This document shows, one piece after another, positions 1 through 8,800 of a stretch of 64,000 bases of DNA. This DNA is from Mesosutterella faecium (GTDB lineage: Bacteria; Pseudomonadota; Gammaproteobacteria; Burkholderiales; Burkholderiaceae_F): NCBI RefSeq assembly GCF_022809315.2, contig NZ_JAKZJU020000001.1:1054001-1118000 (forward strand), read 5' to 3'. Each line of letters begins with the position of its first letter. The stretch's first letter is position 1. The notes beneath the pieces were generated by a model. That model ran no database searches and was not told the origin of the DNA. It was given only the letters and a program-made list of their open reading frames with translations. The position numbers and the translations under genes are program-made.

Positions 1-1300
1 CGTTGCAGCGCGGGCAGGTGATGTGGTGGCCTTCGGACAGGGCCGGGCGCAGCCTCTGGCGCGACAGCTCCATCAGCCCGAAGCGGCTGATCTTCGCCAT
101 CTGGACGCGGGCGCGGTCATAGCGCAGGGCCTCCTTGAGGCGCTGCTCGATCGCGCGCTGGTTGCGGGGGTCCTCCATGTCGATGAAGTCGATCACGACA
201 AGGCCGCCCAGGTCGCGCAGCCTCATCTGCCGGGCGATTTCGTCGGCGGCTTCGCAGTTGGTGCGGAAGGCGGTCTCCTCGATGTCGGAGCCGCGGGTGG
301 CGCGCGCGGAGTTGACGTCGACCGCGACGAGGGCCTCGGTGTGGTCGATCACGATCGCGCCGCCCGAGGGCAGCGTCACGGTGCGCGAGTAGGCGGTTTC
401 AATCTGGTGCTCGATCTGAAAGCGGGAGAACAGCGGGGTTTCCTCGCGGTAGCGCTTCACGCGGTTCACCATGTCGGGCATGACGTAGAGCATGAACTGC
501 CGCACCTGGTCGTAGATTTCGTCCGTGTCGACGAGGATCTCCCCGATGTCGGGCTGGAAGTAGTCGCGCACCGCGCGGATGACGAGGTTGCTCTCCTCGA
601 CGATCAGGAACGGGGCGGGGTTCATGCGCTTGAGGTGCTGCCCGTCGACGACCGGCTCGGTGACGTAGGTGGTGGTCGTGCGGCCGTTTTCGGTGCGGGT
701 GAGCTCGTACTGCGGGGTCGCGGCCTCGCAGATCGCGCTCCAGAGCTTGAGCAGGTAGTCAAGATCCCACTGCAGCTCTTCCACGGAGCGGCCGATGCCG
801 GCCGTGCGGGCGATGACCGACATGCCCTGCGGGAGGTTGAGCTCTTCGATCGCGTGGCGCAGCTCCTGGCGCTCCTCGCCCTCGATCCTGCGCGAGACGC
901 CGCCGCCCCTCGGGTTGTTCGGCATCAGAACGAGGTATCGGCCGGCCAGCGAAATGAACGTGGTGAGGGCGGCGCCCTTGTTGCCGCGCTCCTCCTTTTC
1001 GACCTGGACGATGATTTCCTGGCCTTCCCTCAGCGCCTCCTTGATGGTGCAGTTGTGGACGTCGACGTCCTTGCTGAAGTAGCTGCGGGAGACTTCCTTG
1101 AAGGGGAGGAAGCCGTGGCGCTCCTCGCCGTAGTCGACGAAGCAGGCCTCGAGCGAGGGCTCGATGCGGGTGATGATGCCCTTGTAGATGTTGGACTTGT
1201 GCTGCTCGTGTCCGACGGTCTCGATGTCGATGTCAACCAGCGTCTGGCCGTCGACGATCGCCACCCGGGTCTCTTCCGAGTGGATGGCGTTGAATAGCAT
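1..1300 (-). CDS. rne: Ribonuclease E, N-terminal part (runs off the window)
   Basis: Main mRNA-decay and rRNA/tRNA-processing endonuclease, core of the RNA degradosome. Reading down from the ATG at 1298-1300, the protein opens [18 protein letters not shown], the RNase E/G start. An S1 domain follows (about residues 35-120), then the catalytic DNase I-like part with VVIDFIDME near residue 390. The last codons at the window edge read CPRC, the first half of the zinc-link that joins subunits. 433 codons are visible, so the C-terminal scaffold is outside the window. A GGAG lies 12-15 bases upstream of the ATG. The gene diverges from rluC, an arrangement shared by many gamma- and betaproteobacteria. 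Confidence 0.95.
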   Translation of the reverse strand, partial: MLFNAIHSEETRVAIVDGQTLVDIDIETVGHEQHKSNIYKGIITRIEPSLEACFVDYGEERHGFLPFKEVSRSYFSKDVDVHNCTIKEALREGQEIIVQVEKEERGNKGAALTTFISLAGRYLVLMPNNPRGGGVSRRIEGEERQELRHAIEELNLPQGMSVIARTAGIGRSVEELQWDLDYLLKLWSAICEAATPQYELTRTENGRTTTTYVTEPVVDGQHLKRMNPAPFLIVEESNLVIRAVRDYFQPDIGEILVDTDEIYDQVRQFMLYVMPDMVNRVKRYREETPLFSRFQIEHQIETAYSRTVTLPSGGAIVIDHTEALVAVDVNSARATRGSDIEETAFRTNCEAADEIARQMRLRDLGGLVVIDFIDMEDPRNQRAIEQRLKEALRYDRARVQMAKISRFGLMELSRQRLRPALSEGHHITCPRCN

Positions 1301-2070
1301 GCGCTTCACTTGAGCACTCCTTGGCGCCACTGTCGCGGGCGCGTCAAGCGTGCGGAAGCCTGCACTGGGATTTTCGGCTGCGGCGGCCTGGGGGCCGCTT
1401 TTTCTCAACGCCTCTGAGTGATGCCCGGGTTCTCGCGTCGCCGGCATCCGGAGGCGGACGGGCCCGGTCTGCAGACAGCGCGGCCCCGGGCCCGGGGGAT
1501 GAAGTCCTCCGAGCTGCCGTGCAGCTCCGTCATGACAGTAGTTCGAGCGCGATCCACGTTCAGGGTTGATCCAAAAAAACAGCCAAAAAACAAAACGTGC
1601 ACGCACCGGCCGTCGCCCGCTTCTTTCTTCGGGGGGCGGGCCGGCTGCGGCACTCCATGCATTCTTTCGCAGTCGGGGGCGTGATGCTCTCGCACGGGCC
1701 CGACCGGCTCGTCCGTCCTCCAGCGCGCAGCTCCGCCGCGGCGTCTCGCCGGCGGCATTCCTGGGCGCGAGTACAGGACTCGCCTTAGTCAAAAAACAAA
1801 AACTTTTTCCACGGCGGCGCCGGCCCGGGCGTGAAAACCGCCATAATGAAAGGCGCATCTTCGCTTCGCGGGGAGGGCGTCGCCGCCGCCCGGGGCCTCA
1901 GGGGCGCCCGGGCTATCAGATCGTCAGGGGACCGCAACGGCAGGCCGCGTGTTTTTTGCTGCGCAAAGCGCGGAAAAACGGCAGACCGGCAAGGGTTGCT
2001 CGAAACCGGATGGGGCTTAACGGGGGTCCGCACCTGAAAACGACGCCCTATAGTATAGTGGATAACATCT
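1301..2070. other. Long rne-rluC divergent intergenic region (770 bp)
   Basis: No convincing gene here; open frames on either strand have poor starts and no recognisable protein. Visible structures are a 6-bp GC hairpin followed by five T on the plus strand (1383-1403, GCGGCC/GGCCGC), a perfect 7-bp hairpin at 1511-1527 (GAGCTGC, loop CGT, GCAGCTC), and A/T-rich runs at 1568-1593 and 1790-1810. The rne mRNA of enterobacteria has a long 5' leader through which RNase E controls its own level; the size fits the same role, but that is inference. TATAGT boxes at 2049-2059 lie very close to the rluC ATG, without a good -35. Confidence 0.5.
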
Positions 2071-3096
2071 ATGTCTGAGCTGAAATCAAGAGAAATTGTG
2101 CCGGTGCCCTCCTCGAGGGCCCTCAGCCTCTCGCCCGAGCAGGTGAACTGGGTGGAGATCGGCGAGGACGCCGCGGGGCAGAGAATTGACAATTTCCTGC
2201 TGCGGGTCTGCCGCGGGGTGCCGAAAAGCCACGTCTACCGCATCCTGCGCAGCGGCGAGGTGCGGGTGAACCGCAGCCGCTGCAGCGCCGAGCGGCGGCT
2301 TGAAAAGGGCGACGTCGTGCGCGTGCCCCCGATGCGGATTGCGCAGAGGCAGGAAGCCGGCCCCCGGGCCGCCCCGCTGCCCGACGACACGCTTCCGATT
2401 CTTTACGAAGACCGCGACCTGCTCGTGGTCGACAAGCCCGCGGGCCTCGCCTGCCACGGCGGCAGCGGCATCGCCTTCGGGCTGATCGAGCGGCTGCGGG
2501 CGAGCCGCCCGGGCGAGCCCTTCCTCGAGCTCGCCCACCGCCTCGACCGGGACACCTCGGGGGCGATCGTGATCTGCAAGAGCCGCCGCGCGCTGGTGCG
2601 CCTGCAGCGGCAGATGCGCGAGGGCGGCGTCGAGAAGCACTACCGGGCGCTCGTGAAGGGCGACTGGCAGAACGAGCGACAGCACGTGAAGCTGCCGCTG
2701 TTCAAGTACGTCACCCGCGAAGGCGAGCGGCGCGTCCGCGTCGACGAGGAAAAGGGCGTTCCCGCCCACTCGATCTTCACGCTGCTGCGCCGCTACGGGC
2801 CGGTGAGCTACCTCGACGTCGAGCTGCTCACGGGGCGCACCCACCAGATCCGCGTGCACGCCGCGGCAAGCGGCTTCCCGCTCGTGGGCGATGACAAGTA
2901 CGGAGACTTCGACTTCAACCGCTCGGTGGAAAAGGGCTCGCTCGGCGTCCCCTTCAGGCGCATGTTCCTGCATGCGGCGAGGCTTTCCTTCGAGCATCCG
3001 GTGACCCGCGAGCCGCTCCTGATCGAGGCGCCGCTGCCCGTGGCCTGCCGCAACCTGCTGGACACACTCGATGAACAGAGAAAAAAGGCCCTTTGA
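2071..3096 (+). CDS. rluC: 23S rRNA pseudouridine synthase RluC
   Basis: 341 aa. It isomerises specific uridines of 23S rRNA to pseudouridine (positions 955, 2504 and 2580 in E. coli). An N-terminal S4 RNA-binding domain (about residues 30-95, containing GQRIDNFLLR) precedes the RluA-type catalytic domain. The catalytic motif HRLDRDTSG supplies the aspartate, and GRTHQIRVH is the second family signature. The start ATG follows a weak GGATAA. The 3' end overlaps the next gene by 26 bp, so the two are probably co-transcribed. Length and position beside rne match RluC rather than RluD. Confidence 0.93.
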   Translation: MSELKSREIVPVPSSRALSLSPEQVNWVEIGEDAAGQRIDNFLLRVCRGVPKSHVYRILRSGEVRVNRSRCSAERRLEKGDVVRVPPMRIAQRQEAGPRAAPLPDDTLPILYEDRDLLVVDKPAGLACHGGSGIAFGLIERLRASRPGEPFLELAHRLDRDTSGAIVICKSRRALVRLQRQMREGGVEKHYRALVKGDWQNERQHVKLPLFKYVTREGERRVRVDEEKGVPAHSIFTLLRRYGPVSYLDVELLTGRTHQIRVHAAASGFPLVGDDKYGDFDFNRSVEKGSLGVPFRRMFLHAARLSFEHPVTREPLLIEAPLPVACRNLLDTLDEQRKKAL

Positions 3097-3754
3097 ACTC
3101 TACGTCTTCGACTGGGACGGAACGCTCATGGACACGACGCGCTTCATCGCGCTGTCGATCCAGCAGGCCGCCCGCAGCCTCGGCTATCCCGAGCCCTCGT
3201 TTGCGGTGGCCGAGAGCGTGATCGGGCTCGGCCACGAGGACATGATGCGCCGGGCGGTGCCCGAGTGCCCGGCTTCGGACTACGAGCGCTTCGCCGCCGA
3301 GTACTGGAAGGCCTACATCGGGCAGGAGGCGGGGCTGCCCGGGCTGCATCCCGGCATTGAGGCTCTGCTGTCGAACATGAAGCGCTCGGGCCTGTGGCTG
3401 GCGGTCGCGACGGGCAAGAGCCGCGGGGGCCTCAACCGCGTCTTCCGCAAGACCGGGGCGGGGCCGCTTTTCGTCGCGACGAAGACGGCCGACGAAACCG
3501 CTTCCAAGCCTGCCCCGGACATGCTGATCGAGCTGTCCGAGGAGCTGTGCGTGCCGGCCCCGCGCATGGTGATGGTGGGCGACGCGGTGCACGACCTCGA
3601 GATGGCGCGCGCGGCCGGGGTGCCCGCGATCGGGGTCACCTGGGGGGCGGCCCGGCGCGAGTCGCTCGAGGCGCTGTCGCCCCGGGCGGTGGTCGACGAC
3701 GTGCCGCAGCTCGCGCGCGCGATGGGAGTGGAAGACCTGCTGCCGGCCGCCTGA
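3071..3754 (+). CDS. HAD-family hydrolase, phosphoglycolate phosphatase-like
   Basis: 227 aa, cytoplasmic phosphatase of HAD subfamily IA. Motif I is DWDGTLMDT (nucleophile and acid/base aspartates near residue 15), motif II is the Thr of ATGKSRGG, the lysine lies in SKPAPDM, and motif III is GDAVHDLEMA. A helical cap domain sits between motifs I and II. It overlaps rluC by 26 bp, and an HAD gene after rluC is common in betaproteobacteria. The substrate cannot be read from the sequence; phosphoglycolate and other small phosphate esters are the usual ones for Gph relatives. Confidence 0.85.
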   Translation: MNREKRPFELYVFDWDGTLMDTTRFIALSIQQAARSLGYPEPSFAVAESVIGLGHEDMMRRAVPECPASDYERFAAEYWKAYIGQEAGLPGLHPGIEALLSNMKRSGLWLAVATGKSRGGLNRVFRKTGAGPLFVATKTADETASKPAPDMLIELSEELCVPAPRMVMVGDAVHDLEMARAAGVPAIGVTWGAARRESLEALSPRAVVDDVPQLARAMGVEDLLPAA

Positions 3755-3782
3755 GAGCGGGCAGACGAAGCAGGGGGCGCAC

Positions 3783-4388
3783 TCAGCGCAGCCCCGGCAG
3801 CACCTCGAGCCCGGACTGGGCGAGCAGCGTGGTGAGCGCGATGAGCGGCAGTCCGATGAGCGAGGTGGGGTCGTCGGACTTCACCGATTCCATGAGCGCG
3901 ATCCCCAGGCTTTCGATTTTGGCCGATCCCGCGCAGTCAAAGGGCTTTTCGCGGTCCACGTAGGCTTCGATCGTCTCGCGCGAGAGCGGCCGCATGCGCA
4001 CCTCGGTGGCCGAAAGGCGCTCGCGGGCCGTGCCGTCGGGCGCGATCACAGCCAGGGCCGTGTAGAAGGTGACGGTGCGGCCCTGCATGGCGAGCAGCTG
4101 CTCGACGGCGCGCTCCCGGGTGTGGGGCTTGCCCAGCTTTTTCCCGCCCAGGTCCGCGACCTGGTCGGAGCCGATCACGACGGCTCCGGGGTGGCTCTTC
4201 GCGACAAAGCGCGCCTTTTCCACGGCGAGCCTCTGCGAGGTCTGCAGCGGGGTTTCGCCCTCGAGGGAGCTTTCGTCGATGTCGGAGGCGATCGCCTCGT
4301 AGGCGATCCCGAGCCTGTCAAGCAGCTCGCGGCGGTAGCGCGAGCTTGAGGCCAAAATAAGCGGAGGATTCTTTATCATAATGGGCAC
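3783..4388 (-). CDS. yceF: Maf-like nucleotide pyrophosphatase (YceF type)
   Basis: Hydrolyses modified nucleoside triphosphates; YceF-type members act on 7-methyl-GTP. The N-terminus carries the Maf signature LILASSSRYRRELL, followed by SDIDES and GSDQVADL with the catalytic aspartate. The frame opens with GTG at 4388 (MPIMIKN), and an ATG three codons later (4379) is an equally good start, giving 198-201 aa. It diverges from yceD, with the two starts only about 30 bp apart. In E. coli yceF is likewise divergent from yceD-rpmF, which supports the subtype. Confidence 0.88.
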   Translation of the reverse strand: MPIMIKNPPLILASSSRYRRELLDRLGIAYEAIASDIDESSLEGETPLQTSQRLAVEKARFVAKSHPGAVVIGSDQVADLGGKKLGKPHTRERAVEQLLAMQGRTVTFYTALAVIAPDGTARERLSATEVRMRPLSRETIEAYVDREKPFDCAGSAKIESLGIALMESVKSDDPTSLIGLPLIALTTLLAQSGLEVLPGLR

Positions 4389-4416
4389 TTATTGTAACGA
4401 ACCAGAGGAAACGGGC

Positions 4417-4929
4417 ATGGGAGCGGTCCTGATAGATGTGTTCAGGCTTTCGCAAGACCGGCAGTGCGCCTCGGGCGTGCTCAAGGTCTCTGAGCTGCCG
4501 AGGCTCGCCGCCGCTCCGGGGGCTTTTCTGAGCGGGCAGCTCGCCTGGAGGGCGCAGGGAACCGAAGGGCGACGCGGGCTTGCAGGGGCGCTGCTCACCG
4601 TGAAGGGGGAGCTGCACGGGACGTGCTGCCGGTGCGGCGCTCCGATCACGCTGCCCGTGCAGCTGGAGACCTCCTTTCTCTTTGCGAAGAGCGAGGCCGA
4701 GGCCGACGCCATCCCGCTTTCCGAAGACGGGGATGACGAAATTGCTGTAGGATCTACCCGCTTTGACGCGGCCGCGTGGGTCGAGGAGGAGGTGCTCCTC
4801 GCGCTGCCGCTTTTCCCCGCGCACGACGACTGCGAGCCGCCTGCCGGGCCCGGGGAAGAGGACGCGCCCGGCGAAGGCGGCAGCCGCAGCCCCTTTGCCG
4901 TTCTCGCGGGGCTGAAGGTCAGGCATTAG
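4417..4929 (+). CDS. yceD: YceD family protein (DUF177)
   Basis: 170 aa. YceD is a conserved protein of bacteria and plastids implicated in 23S rRNA accumulation; its biochemical activity is not settled. The ATG at 4417 was chosen because GAGGAAA lies just upstream, although an in-frame ATG exists at 4381. The middle contains Cys-Cys-x-Cys (TCCRCGAPI, about residue 70) and the acidic C-terminal half typical of the family. It sits directly upstream of rpmF, its near-universal neighbour, but rpmF has its own promoter in between. Confidence 0.88.
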   Translation: MGAVLIDVFRLSQDRQCASGVLKVSELPRLAAAPGAFLSGQLAWRAQGTEGRRGLAGALLTVKGELHGTCCRCGAPITLPVQLETSFLFAKSEAEADAIPLSEDGDDEIAVGSTRFDAAAWVEEEVLLALPLFPAHDDCEPPAGPGEEDAPGEGGSRSPFAVLAGLKVRH

Positions 4930-4946
4930 GTTTTTTCCGGAAGCCC

Positions 4947-4976
4947 TTCACAAAATTCCGGAGATTTGTTTATAAT
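4947..4976 (+). promoter_or_regulatory. rpmF sigma-70 promoter
   Basis: TTCACA at 4947-4952 and a perfect TATAAT at 4971-4976 with an 18-bp spacer, 28 bp before the rpmF ATG. It is the best sigma-70 promoter in this part of the window. Confidence 0.8.
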
Positions 4977-5003
4977 GCCCTGTTTTCAACGTGGGGTCTA
5001 AAA

Positions 5004-5189
5004 ATGGCTGTACAACAGAATAAAAAATCGACTGCCCGCCGTGGCAATCGTCGTTCGCATGACTTTCTTTCCAATCCGGCTCTCGCCGTCGAGCCGACGA
5101 CCGGTGAAGTGACTCGCCGTCACCACATCAGCCCGTCGGGCTTCTACCGCGGCAAGAAAGTGGTCGAGACCAAGAAAGACGAGGAATAA
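5004..5189 (+). CDS. rpmF: 50S ribosomal protein L32
   Basis: 61 aa. It opens [20 protein letters not shown] and continues through the [14 protein letters not shown] region characteristic of L32. It is a small basic component of the large subunit near the peptidyl-transferase region. This L32 has no zinc-binding cysteines, as usual for proteobacteria. There is no clear Shine-Dalgarno sequence. A terminator follows immediately. The usual downstream partner plsX is absent. Confidence 0.97.
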   Translation: MAVQQNKKSTARRGNRRSHDFLSNPALAVEPTTGEVTRRHHISPSGFYRGKKVVETKKDEE

Positions 5190-5197
5190 TGTCCTGC

Positions 5198-5219
5198 CGC
5201 GGGATCGCCGCGTTTTTTT
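5198..5219 (+). terminator. Intrinsic terminator after rpmF
   Basis: Stem CGCGG (5198-5202) with CCGCG (5208-5212), a five-base loop and seven T. It separates rpmF from the fab genes. Confidence 0.75.
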
Positions 5220-5398
5220 CCGGGTGTGGGCTTGCGGCCTGAGACAGCCTGAGCTGCCTGGGCCCCACGGCCAGAGCTTCTTCCTCTAGCGGAGAAGCAT
5301 CGGCCTTCCTCTCGGGGAGGGCTGGGACAGGTCCCGGGTTCATGCCGGGCATGAATGCGCCGGTTCCGCAAGAGACATTGAATGCGCAAGCGAAGAAA
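5220..5398 (+). other. Gap in place of plsX; possible small RNA
   Basis: Between two strong intrinsic terminators there are about 180 bases with no credible reading frame but several local inverted repeats, such as GCCGGGCATG-like and GGGGAGGGC-like blocks. In most proteobacteria plsX occupies the rpmF-fabH gap. No plsX remnant could be recognised. The terminator at the far end implies that something is transcribed here. No known RNA family was recognised, including 6S, SRP and RNase P. Confidence 0.35.
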
Positions 5399-5430
5399 AG
5401 AGGGCTGGTTCATCCAACCCTCTTTTTTTT
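5399..5430 (+). terminator. Intrinsic terminator upstream of fabH
   Basis: AGAGGG (5399-5404) pairs with CCCTCT (5418-5423); the stem continues with TGG/CCA after one mismatch and is followed by eight T. It lies 31 bp before the fabH start, so fabH needs its own promoter or read-through. Confidence 0.85.
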
Positions 5431-5460
5431 GAGTGTTTTTTCCGAGGAGGCACGCTTCGA

Positions 5461-6447
5461 GTGACTGAACCGACTCTTTTCAGCCGCATTGCCGGCACCG
5501 GCAGCGCCCTGCCCGCCAGGCGCGTGACCAACGACGAGCTGGCCGCGGAGCTTGCCGCGCGCGGCATCGAGACGAGCGACGAGTGGATACGCACGAGAAC
5601 CGGAATTGCCGAGCGGCGCATCGTCTCGGAAGGCGAGACGACCCACACGCTCGCCCTCGAGGCCTCAAGGAACGCGCTGCAGGCCGCGTCCTGCAGCCCC
5701 TCGGACATCGACCTCGTGATCGTGGCCACGACCACTCCCGACGAGCTCTTTCCGTCCGAAGCCTGCAGGCTGCAGGCCTCGCTCGGCATACCGCCCTGCG
5801 GCTGCTTTGACCTGCAGGCGGTCTGCTCGGGGTTCGTCTACGCGCTCATCACGGCCGATTCGCTGATTCGAAGCGGCGCGGCGCGCCGGGCGCTCGTCGC
5901 CGGGGCGGACACCTTCTCGAGGCTGCTCGACTGGAATGACCGCTCAAGCTGCGTGCTCTTCGGCGACGGGGCGGGCGCCGTGGTTCTCGAGGCAGGCGCC
6001 GAGCCCGGGCTCGCCGCGGGCGTACTTGTCGCAGACGGCAGCCGCGGAGACATCCTGCGGGTTCCGGGCCGCATCGAGGGCGGCAGGCTCCGGGGCAGCG
6101 GCTTTCTTTACATGGAGGGCCGCGCGGTGTTCCGCGAGGCGGTGGAGTCGCTCGAGTCGACCGCCCGCGAGGCGCTCGCCCGGGCGGGGCTGAGCGCCGC
6201 GGACATCGACTGCTACATCCCCCACCAGGCCAACATCCGCATCATGACCCACGTGGCGGGCCGGCTCGGGATCCCCCTGGAGCGGATGGAAACGGCCGTG
6301 ACGCACCACGGCAACACGTGCGCGGCCTCCGTTCCGCTCGCGCTCGACGAGGCGGTGAGAAGCGGCCGGCTGCGCCGCGGGCAGACGGCCCTGCTGCAGG
6401 GGGTCGGCGCGGGCATGACCTGCGCGGCCGCGCTGCTGCGCTACTAG
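5461..6447 (+). CDS. fabH: Beta-ketoacyl-ACP synthase III
   Basis: 328 aa. Condenses acetyl-CoA with malonyl-ACP to start type II fatty-acid synthesis. The catalytic triad is visible: Cys in AVCSGF (about residue 120), His in PHQANIRI and Asn in HHGNTCAAS. The start is GTG, placed by GAGGAGG about 10 bases upstream. The 328-aa length is normal. It heads fabH-fabD-fabG-acpP-fabF, all on the plus strand. Confidence 0.96.
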   Translation: MTEPTLFSRIAGTGSALPARRVTNDELAAELAARGIETSDEWIRTRTGIAERRIVSEGETTHTLALEASRNALQAASCSPSDIDLVIVATTTPDELFPSEACRLQASLGIPPCGCFDLQAVCSGFVYALITADSLIRSGAARRALVAGADTFSRLLDWNDRSSCVLFGDGAGAVVLEAGAEPGLAAGVLVADGSRGDILRVPGRIEGGRLRGSGFLYMEGRAVFREAVESLESTAREALARAGLSAADIDCYIPHQANIRIMTHVAGRLGIPLERMETAVTHHGNTCAASVPLALDEAVRSGRLRRGQTALLQGVGAGMTCAAALLRY

Positions 6448-6567
6448 AGGCGGGGCGGCCCGCCGCTGTTATATGATTCAGGAACGGCGCGGGGGCGGGC
6501 CGCCCGCAGCAGCAGCGCGGGAGCCTCCCCCGGCGCGGCGGTACAGACAAAACAAAAGGAACCATTC

Positions 6568-7497
6568 ATGCGCTTGGCAATACTTTTTCCCGGACAGGGC
6601 TCGCAGAGCGTCGGCATGCTCGCCGGGTTTGCGGGCAACGCCGCCGCGGAGTCGGTCATGCGGCGGGCGGGCGAAGCCCTCGGCGAGGATCTTGTGCGGC
6701 TTTGCAGCGAAGGTCCGGCCGAACAGCTCAATCTCACCGTGAACACGCAGCCGGCGCTGCTTGCCGCCTCGGTCGCCTTCTACGAGGCGTACCGCGCGGC
6801 CGGCGGCCCGGAGCCCGCCTTCATGGCCGGGCACAGCCTGGGCGAGTACTCGGCGCTTACGGCCGCGGGCTCGCTCGAGCTCGAGGAGGCGGTGCCGCTC
6901 GTGCGCTTCCGCGCCCGCGCGATGCAGGAGGCGGTGCCGGTGGGCCGCGGCGGCATGGCCGCGATCCTCGGGCTCTCCGACGAGGATGTCCGGGCGGCCT
7001 GCGCGGAGGCCTCCGCCTCGGGCGTAGTCGAGCCGGTGAACTTCAACTGCCCCGGCCAGGTCGTGATCGCGGGCATCAGCGAAGCGCTCGAGCGGGCCTG
7101 CGAGCTTTGCCGGCAGAAGGGCGCAAAGCGCGCGCTGCGGCTTGCCGTTTCGGCGCCGTTTCACAGCTCGCTGCTCGCGCCGGCCCGCGACCGGCTCGCG
7201 CAGAGGCTTGAGAGCACCGCGGTGAAGCCCTGCCGCATCCCGGTCTACGCCAATGTGGACGCGCAGCTGCACACGACGCCCGAGGCCATACGCAGAGCGC
7301 TCGCGCGCCAGGCCTGCAGCCCGGTGCTCTGGTCCTCGATCATGGCCGGGATGAAGCGCCAGGGCGTCACGCACATGATCGAGTGCGGGCCGGGCCGCGT
7401 GCTCTCGGGGCTTGCGCGGCGCTGCGTCCCGGACATCCCCTGCTACAGCGTGAACAGCGAGGAGACGCTTGAGGCGGCGCTTCAGGCGATCGGCTGA
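6568..7497 (+). CDS. fabD: Malonyl-CoA:ACP transacylase
   Basis: 309 aa. Transfers malonyl from CoA to acyl carrier protein, supplying the extender unit for FabH and FabF. It opens with LFPGQGSQ, has the nucleophile elbow GHSLGEYSAL (Ser about residue 90) and the catalytic His in SAPFHSSLL. AAAGGAA lies about 7 bases before the ATG. The 120-bp gap from fabH is GC-rich with inverted repeats and no clear gene. Confidence 0.96.
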   Translation: MRLAILFPGQGSQSVGMLAGFAGNAAAESVMRRAGEALGEDLVRLCSEGPAEQLNLTVNTQPALLAASVAFYEAYRAAGGPEPAFMAGHSLGEYSALTAAGSLELEEAVPLVRFRARAMQEAVPVGRGGMAAILGLSDEDVRAACAEASASGVVEPVNFNCPGQVVIAGISEALERACELCRQKGAKRALRLAVSAPFHSSLLAPARDRLAQRLESTAVKPCRIPVYANVDAQLHTTPEAIRRALARQACSPVLWSSIMAGMKRQGVTHMIECGPGRVLSGLARRCVPDIPCYSVNSEETLEAALQAIG

Positions 7498-7529
7498 GGC
7501 GCCGGCCTGAAAGCACGAGGAGAAACTCT

Positions 7530-8300
7530 ATGGAAAACAGCATTTTTTCTTCTGACTGCCTGTCCGGGCGCGTTGCGCTCGTGACCGGAGCAACCCGGGG
7601 CATCGGGGCCGCCACGGCCGACCTGCTCGCGCGCATGGGCGCGGAAGTGATCGGAACCGCAACGAGCGCCGAAGGCGCGGAAAAAATCACGGCCCGCCTT
7701 GAGGCCGTCCGCCCCGGCGCGGGCCGCGGCGCGCAGCTTGACGTGAACGACGCCGCCCTGGGCGACGAGCTTGTGGCCGGCATCGTGCGCGAGCGCGGGC
7801 ACCTCGACATTCTCGTGAACAACGCGGGCATCACCCGCGACGGGCTGCTCATGCGGATGAAGGACGAGGACTGGGAGCGGGTGATCGCCACCGACCTCTC
7901 GTCGGTCTTCCGGCTCTGCCGCGCGGTCTGCCGTCCGATGCTCCGGGCGCGCTTCGGGCGCATCATCAACCTCACCTCGGTGGTCGCCTGCTCGGGCAAC
8001 GCCGGACAGACGAACTACGCCGCCGCGAAGGCGGGCCTCATCGGCTTTACCCGCTCGCTCGCGCGCGAGATCGGCAGCCGCGGCGTCACCGCCAACTGCG
8101 TCGCCCCGGGCTTCATTGACACGGACATGACCCGGGAGCTTCCCGAAGAGCACCGCGCCGCACTGCTCGCGCAGATCCCGCTGGGCCGTCTGGGCCGAAC
8201 GGATGATGTCGCGCAGTCCGTCGCCTTCCTCGCGAGCCCCGCCGCCTCGTACATTACGGGCGCCGTGATCCCGGTCAACGGTGGCATGTACATGGGATAA
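7530..8300 (+). CDS. fabG: 3-oxoacyl-ACP reductase
   Basis: 256 aa, short-chain dehydrogenase that reduces 3-oxoacyl-ACP with NADPH. The cofactor motif TGATRGIG is near residue 20, NNAG follows in NVNNAGIT-like context, and the catalytic residues are Ser in NLTSVV plus YxxxK in NYAAAKAG. The C-terminal PVNGGMYM is typical of FabG. GAGGAG precedes the ATG. It lies 32 bp after fabD, so the same transcript is likely. Confidence 0.95.
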   Translation: MENSIFSSDCLSGRVALVTGATRGIGAATADLLARMGAEVIGTATSAEGAEKITARLEAVRPGAGRGAQLDVNDAALGDELVAGIVRERGHLDILVNNAGITRDGLLMRMKDEDWERVIATDLSSVFRLCRAVCRPMLRARFGRIINLTSVVACSGNAGQTNYAAAKAGLIGFTRSLAREIGSRGVTANCVAPGFIDTDMTRELPEEHRAALLAQIPLGRLGRTDDVAQSVAFLASPAASYITGAVIPVNGGMYMG

Positions 8301-8311
8301 TTCCGGCGGAA

Positions 8312-8342
8312 TTGGTAAAATGCTTTCGAGTTCTTATATAAT
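8312..8342 (+). promoter_or_regulatory. Probable acpP promoter
   Basis: A perfect TATAAT at 8337-8342 with TTGGTA at 8312-8317 (19-bp spacer, longer than ideal). It lies about 95 bp before acpP and would let the abundant carrier protein be made independently of fabG. Confidence 0.6.
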
Positions 8343-8435
8343 CTCAGCCCGATTGAAGTTTTGCTGCAGGGCCGGATTCACGATCCGTCAATTTTTCTCT
8401 GCAGAGTAAACATTTGTCCGAATCCGGAGAATTAA

Positions 8436-8678
8436 ATGGAAGATATTGAACAGCGTGTCAAGAAGGTTGTTGCCGAACAGCTGAGCATCAACGAAGCGGA
8501 CATCAAGAACGAGTCCGCCTTCATTGAGGACCTCGGGGCGGACAGCCTCGACACGGTCGAGCTCGTGATGGCCCTGGAAGACGCCTTCGGCATCGAAATC
8601 CCTGACAGCGAGCAGGAGAAGCTGCGCACCGTCCAGCAGGCGATCGACTACATCAAGGCCCACCAGAAGAAGGCCTGA
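8436..8678 (+). CDS. acpP: Acyl carrier protein
   Basis: 80 aa, very acidic. Carries growing acyl chains on a 4'-phosphopantetheine attached to the Ser of [15 protein letters not shown] (about residue 39). The protein opens [21 protein letters not shown] lies about 10 bases upstream. It has its own likely promoter and a strong terminator, as expected for a highly expressed single gene within the fab cluster. Confidence 0.97.
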   Translation: MEDIEQRVKKVVAEQLSINEADIKNESAFIEDLGADSLDTVELVMALEDAFGIEIPDSEQEKLRTVQQAIDYIKAHQKKA

Positions 8679-8732
8679 TGCCTGACTTCCGGTTCCGGCG
8701 GCCCTGAAAGGCTCCCGGTTCTGCCCGAGAAG

Positions 8733-8765
8733 AGGAAACCAGGAGCTGACTGGTTTCCTTTTTTT
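8733..8765 (+). terminator. Intrinsic terminator after acpP
   Basis: A 9-bp perfect stem AGGAAACCA/TGGTTTCCT with a 9-base loop and seven T. Confidence 0.9.
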
Positions 8766-8800
8766 GTCTAGAGTTTTTTTGTTCTGGAGAACTGCACAAT

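Noticed and set aside
23..1297. A long plus-strand frame at the left edge
   Set aside because: The reverse strand encodes RNase E with full motif conservation; the plus-strand translation is its mirror.
1383..1403. Plus-strand terminator near the rne start
   Set aside because: The hairpin and T-run are real, but no plus-strand transcript is known to end there; it is described only as part of the intergenic region.
5220..5398. 6S RNA, SRP RNA or RNase P RNA in the gap before fabH
   Set aside because: None of the conserved core sequences of these RNAs could be found on either strand.
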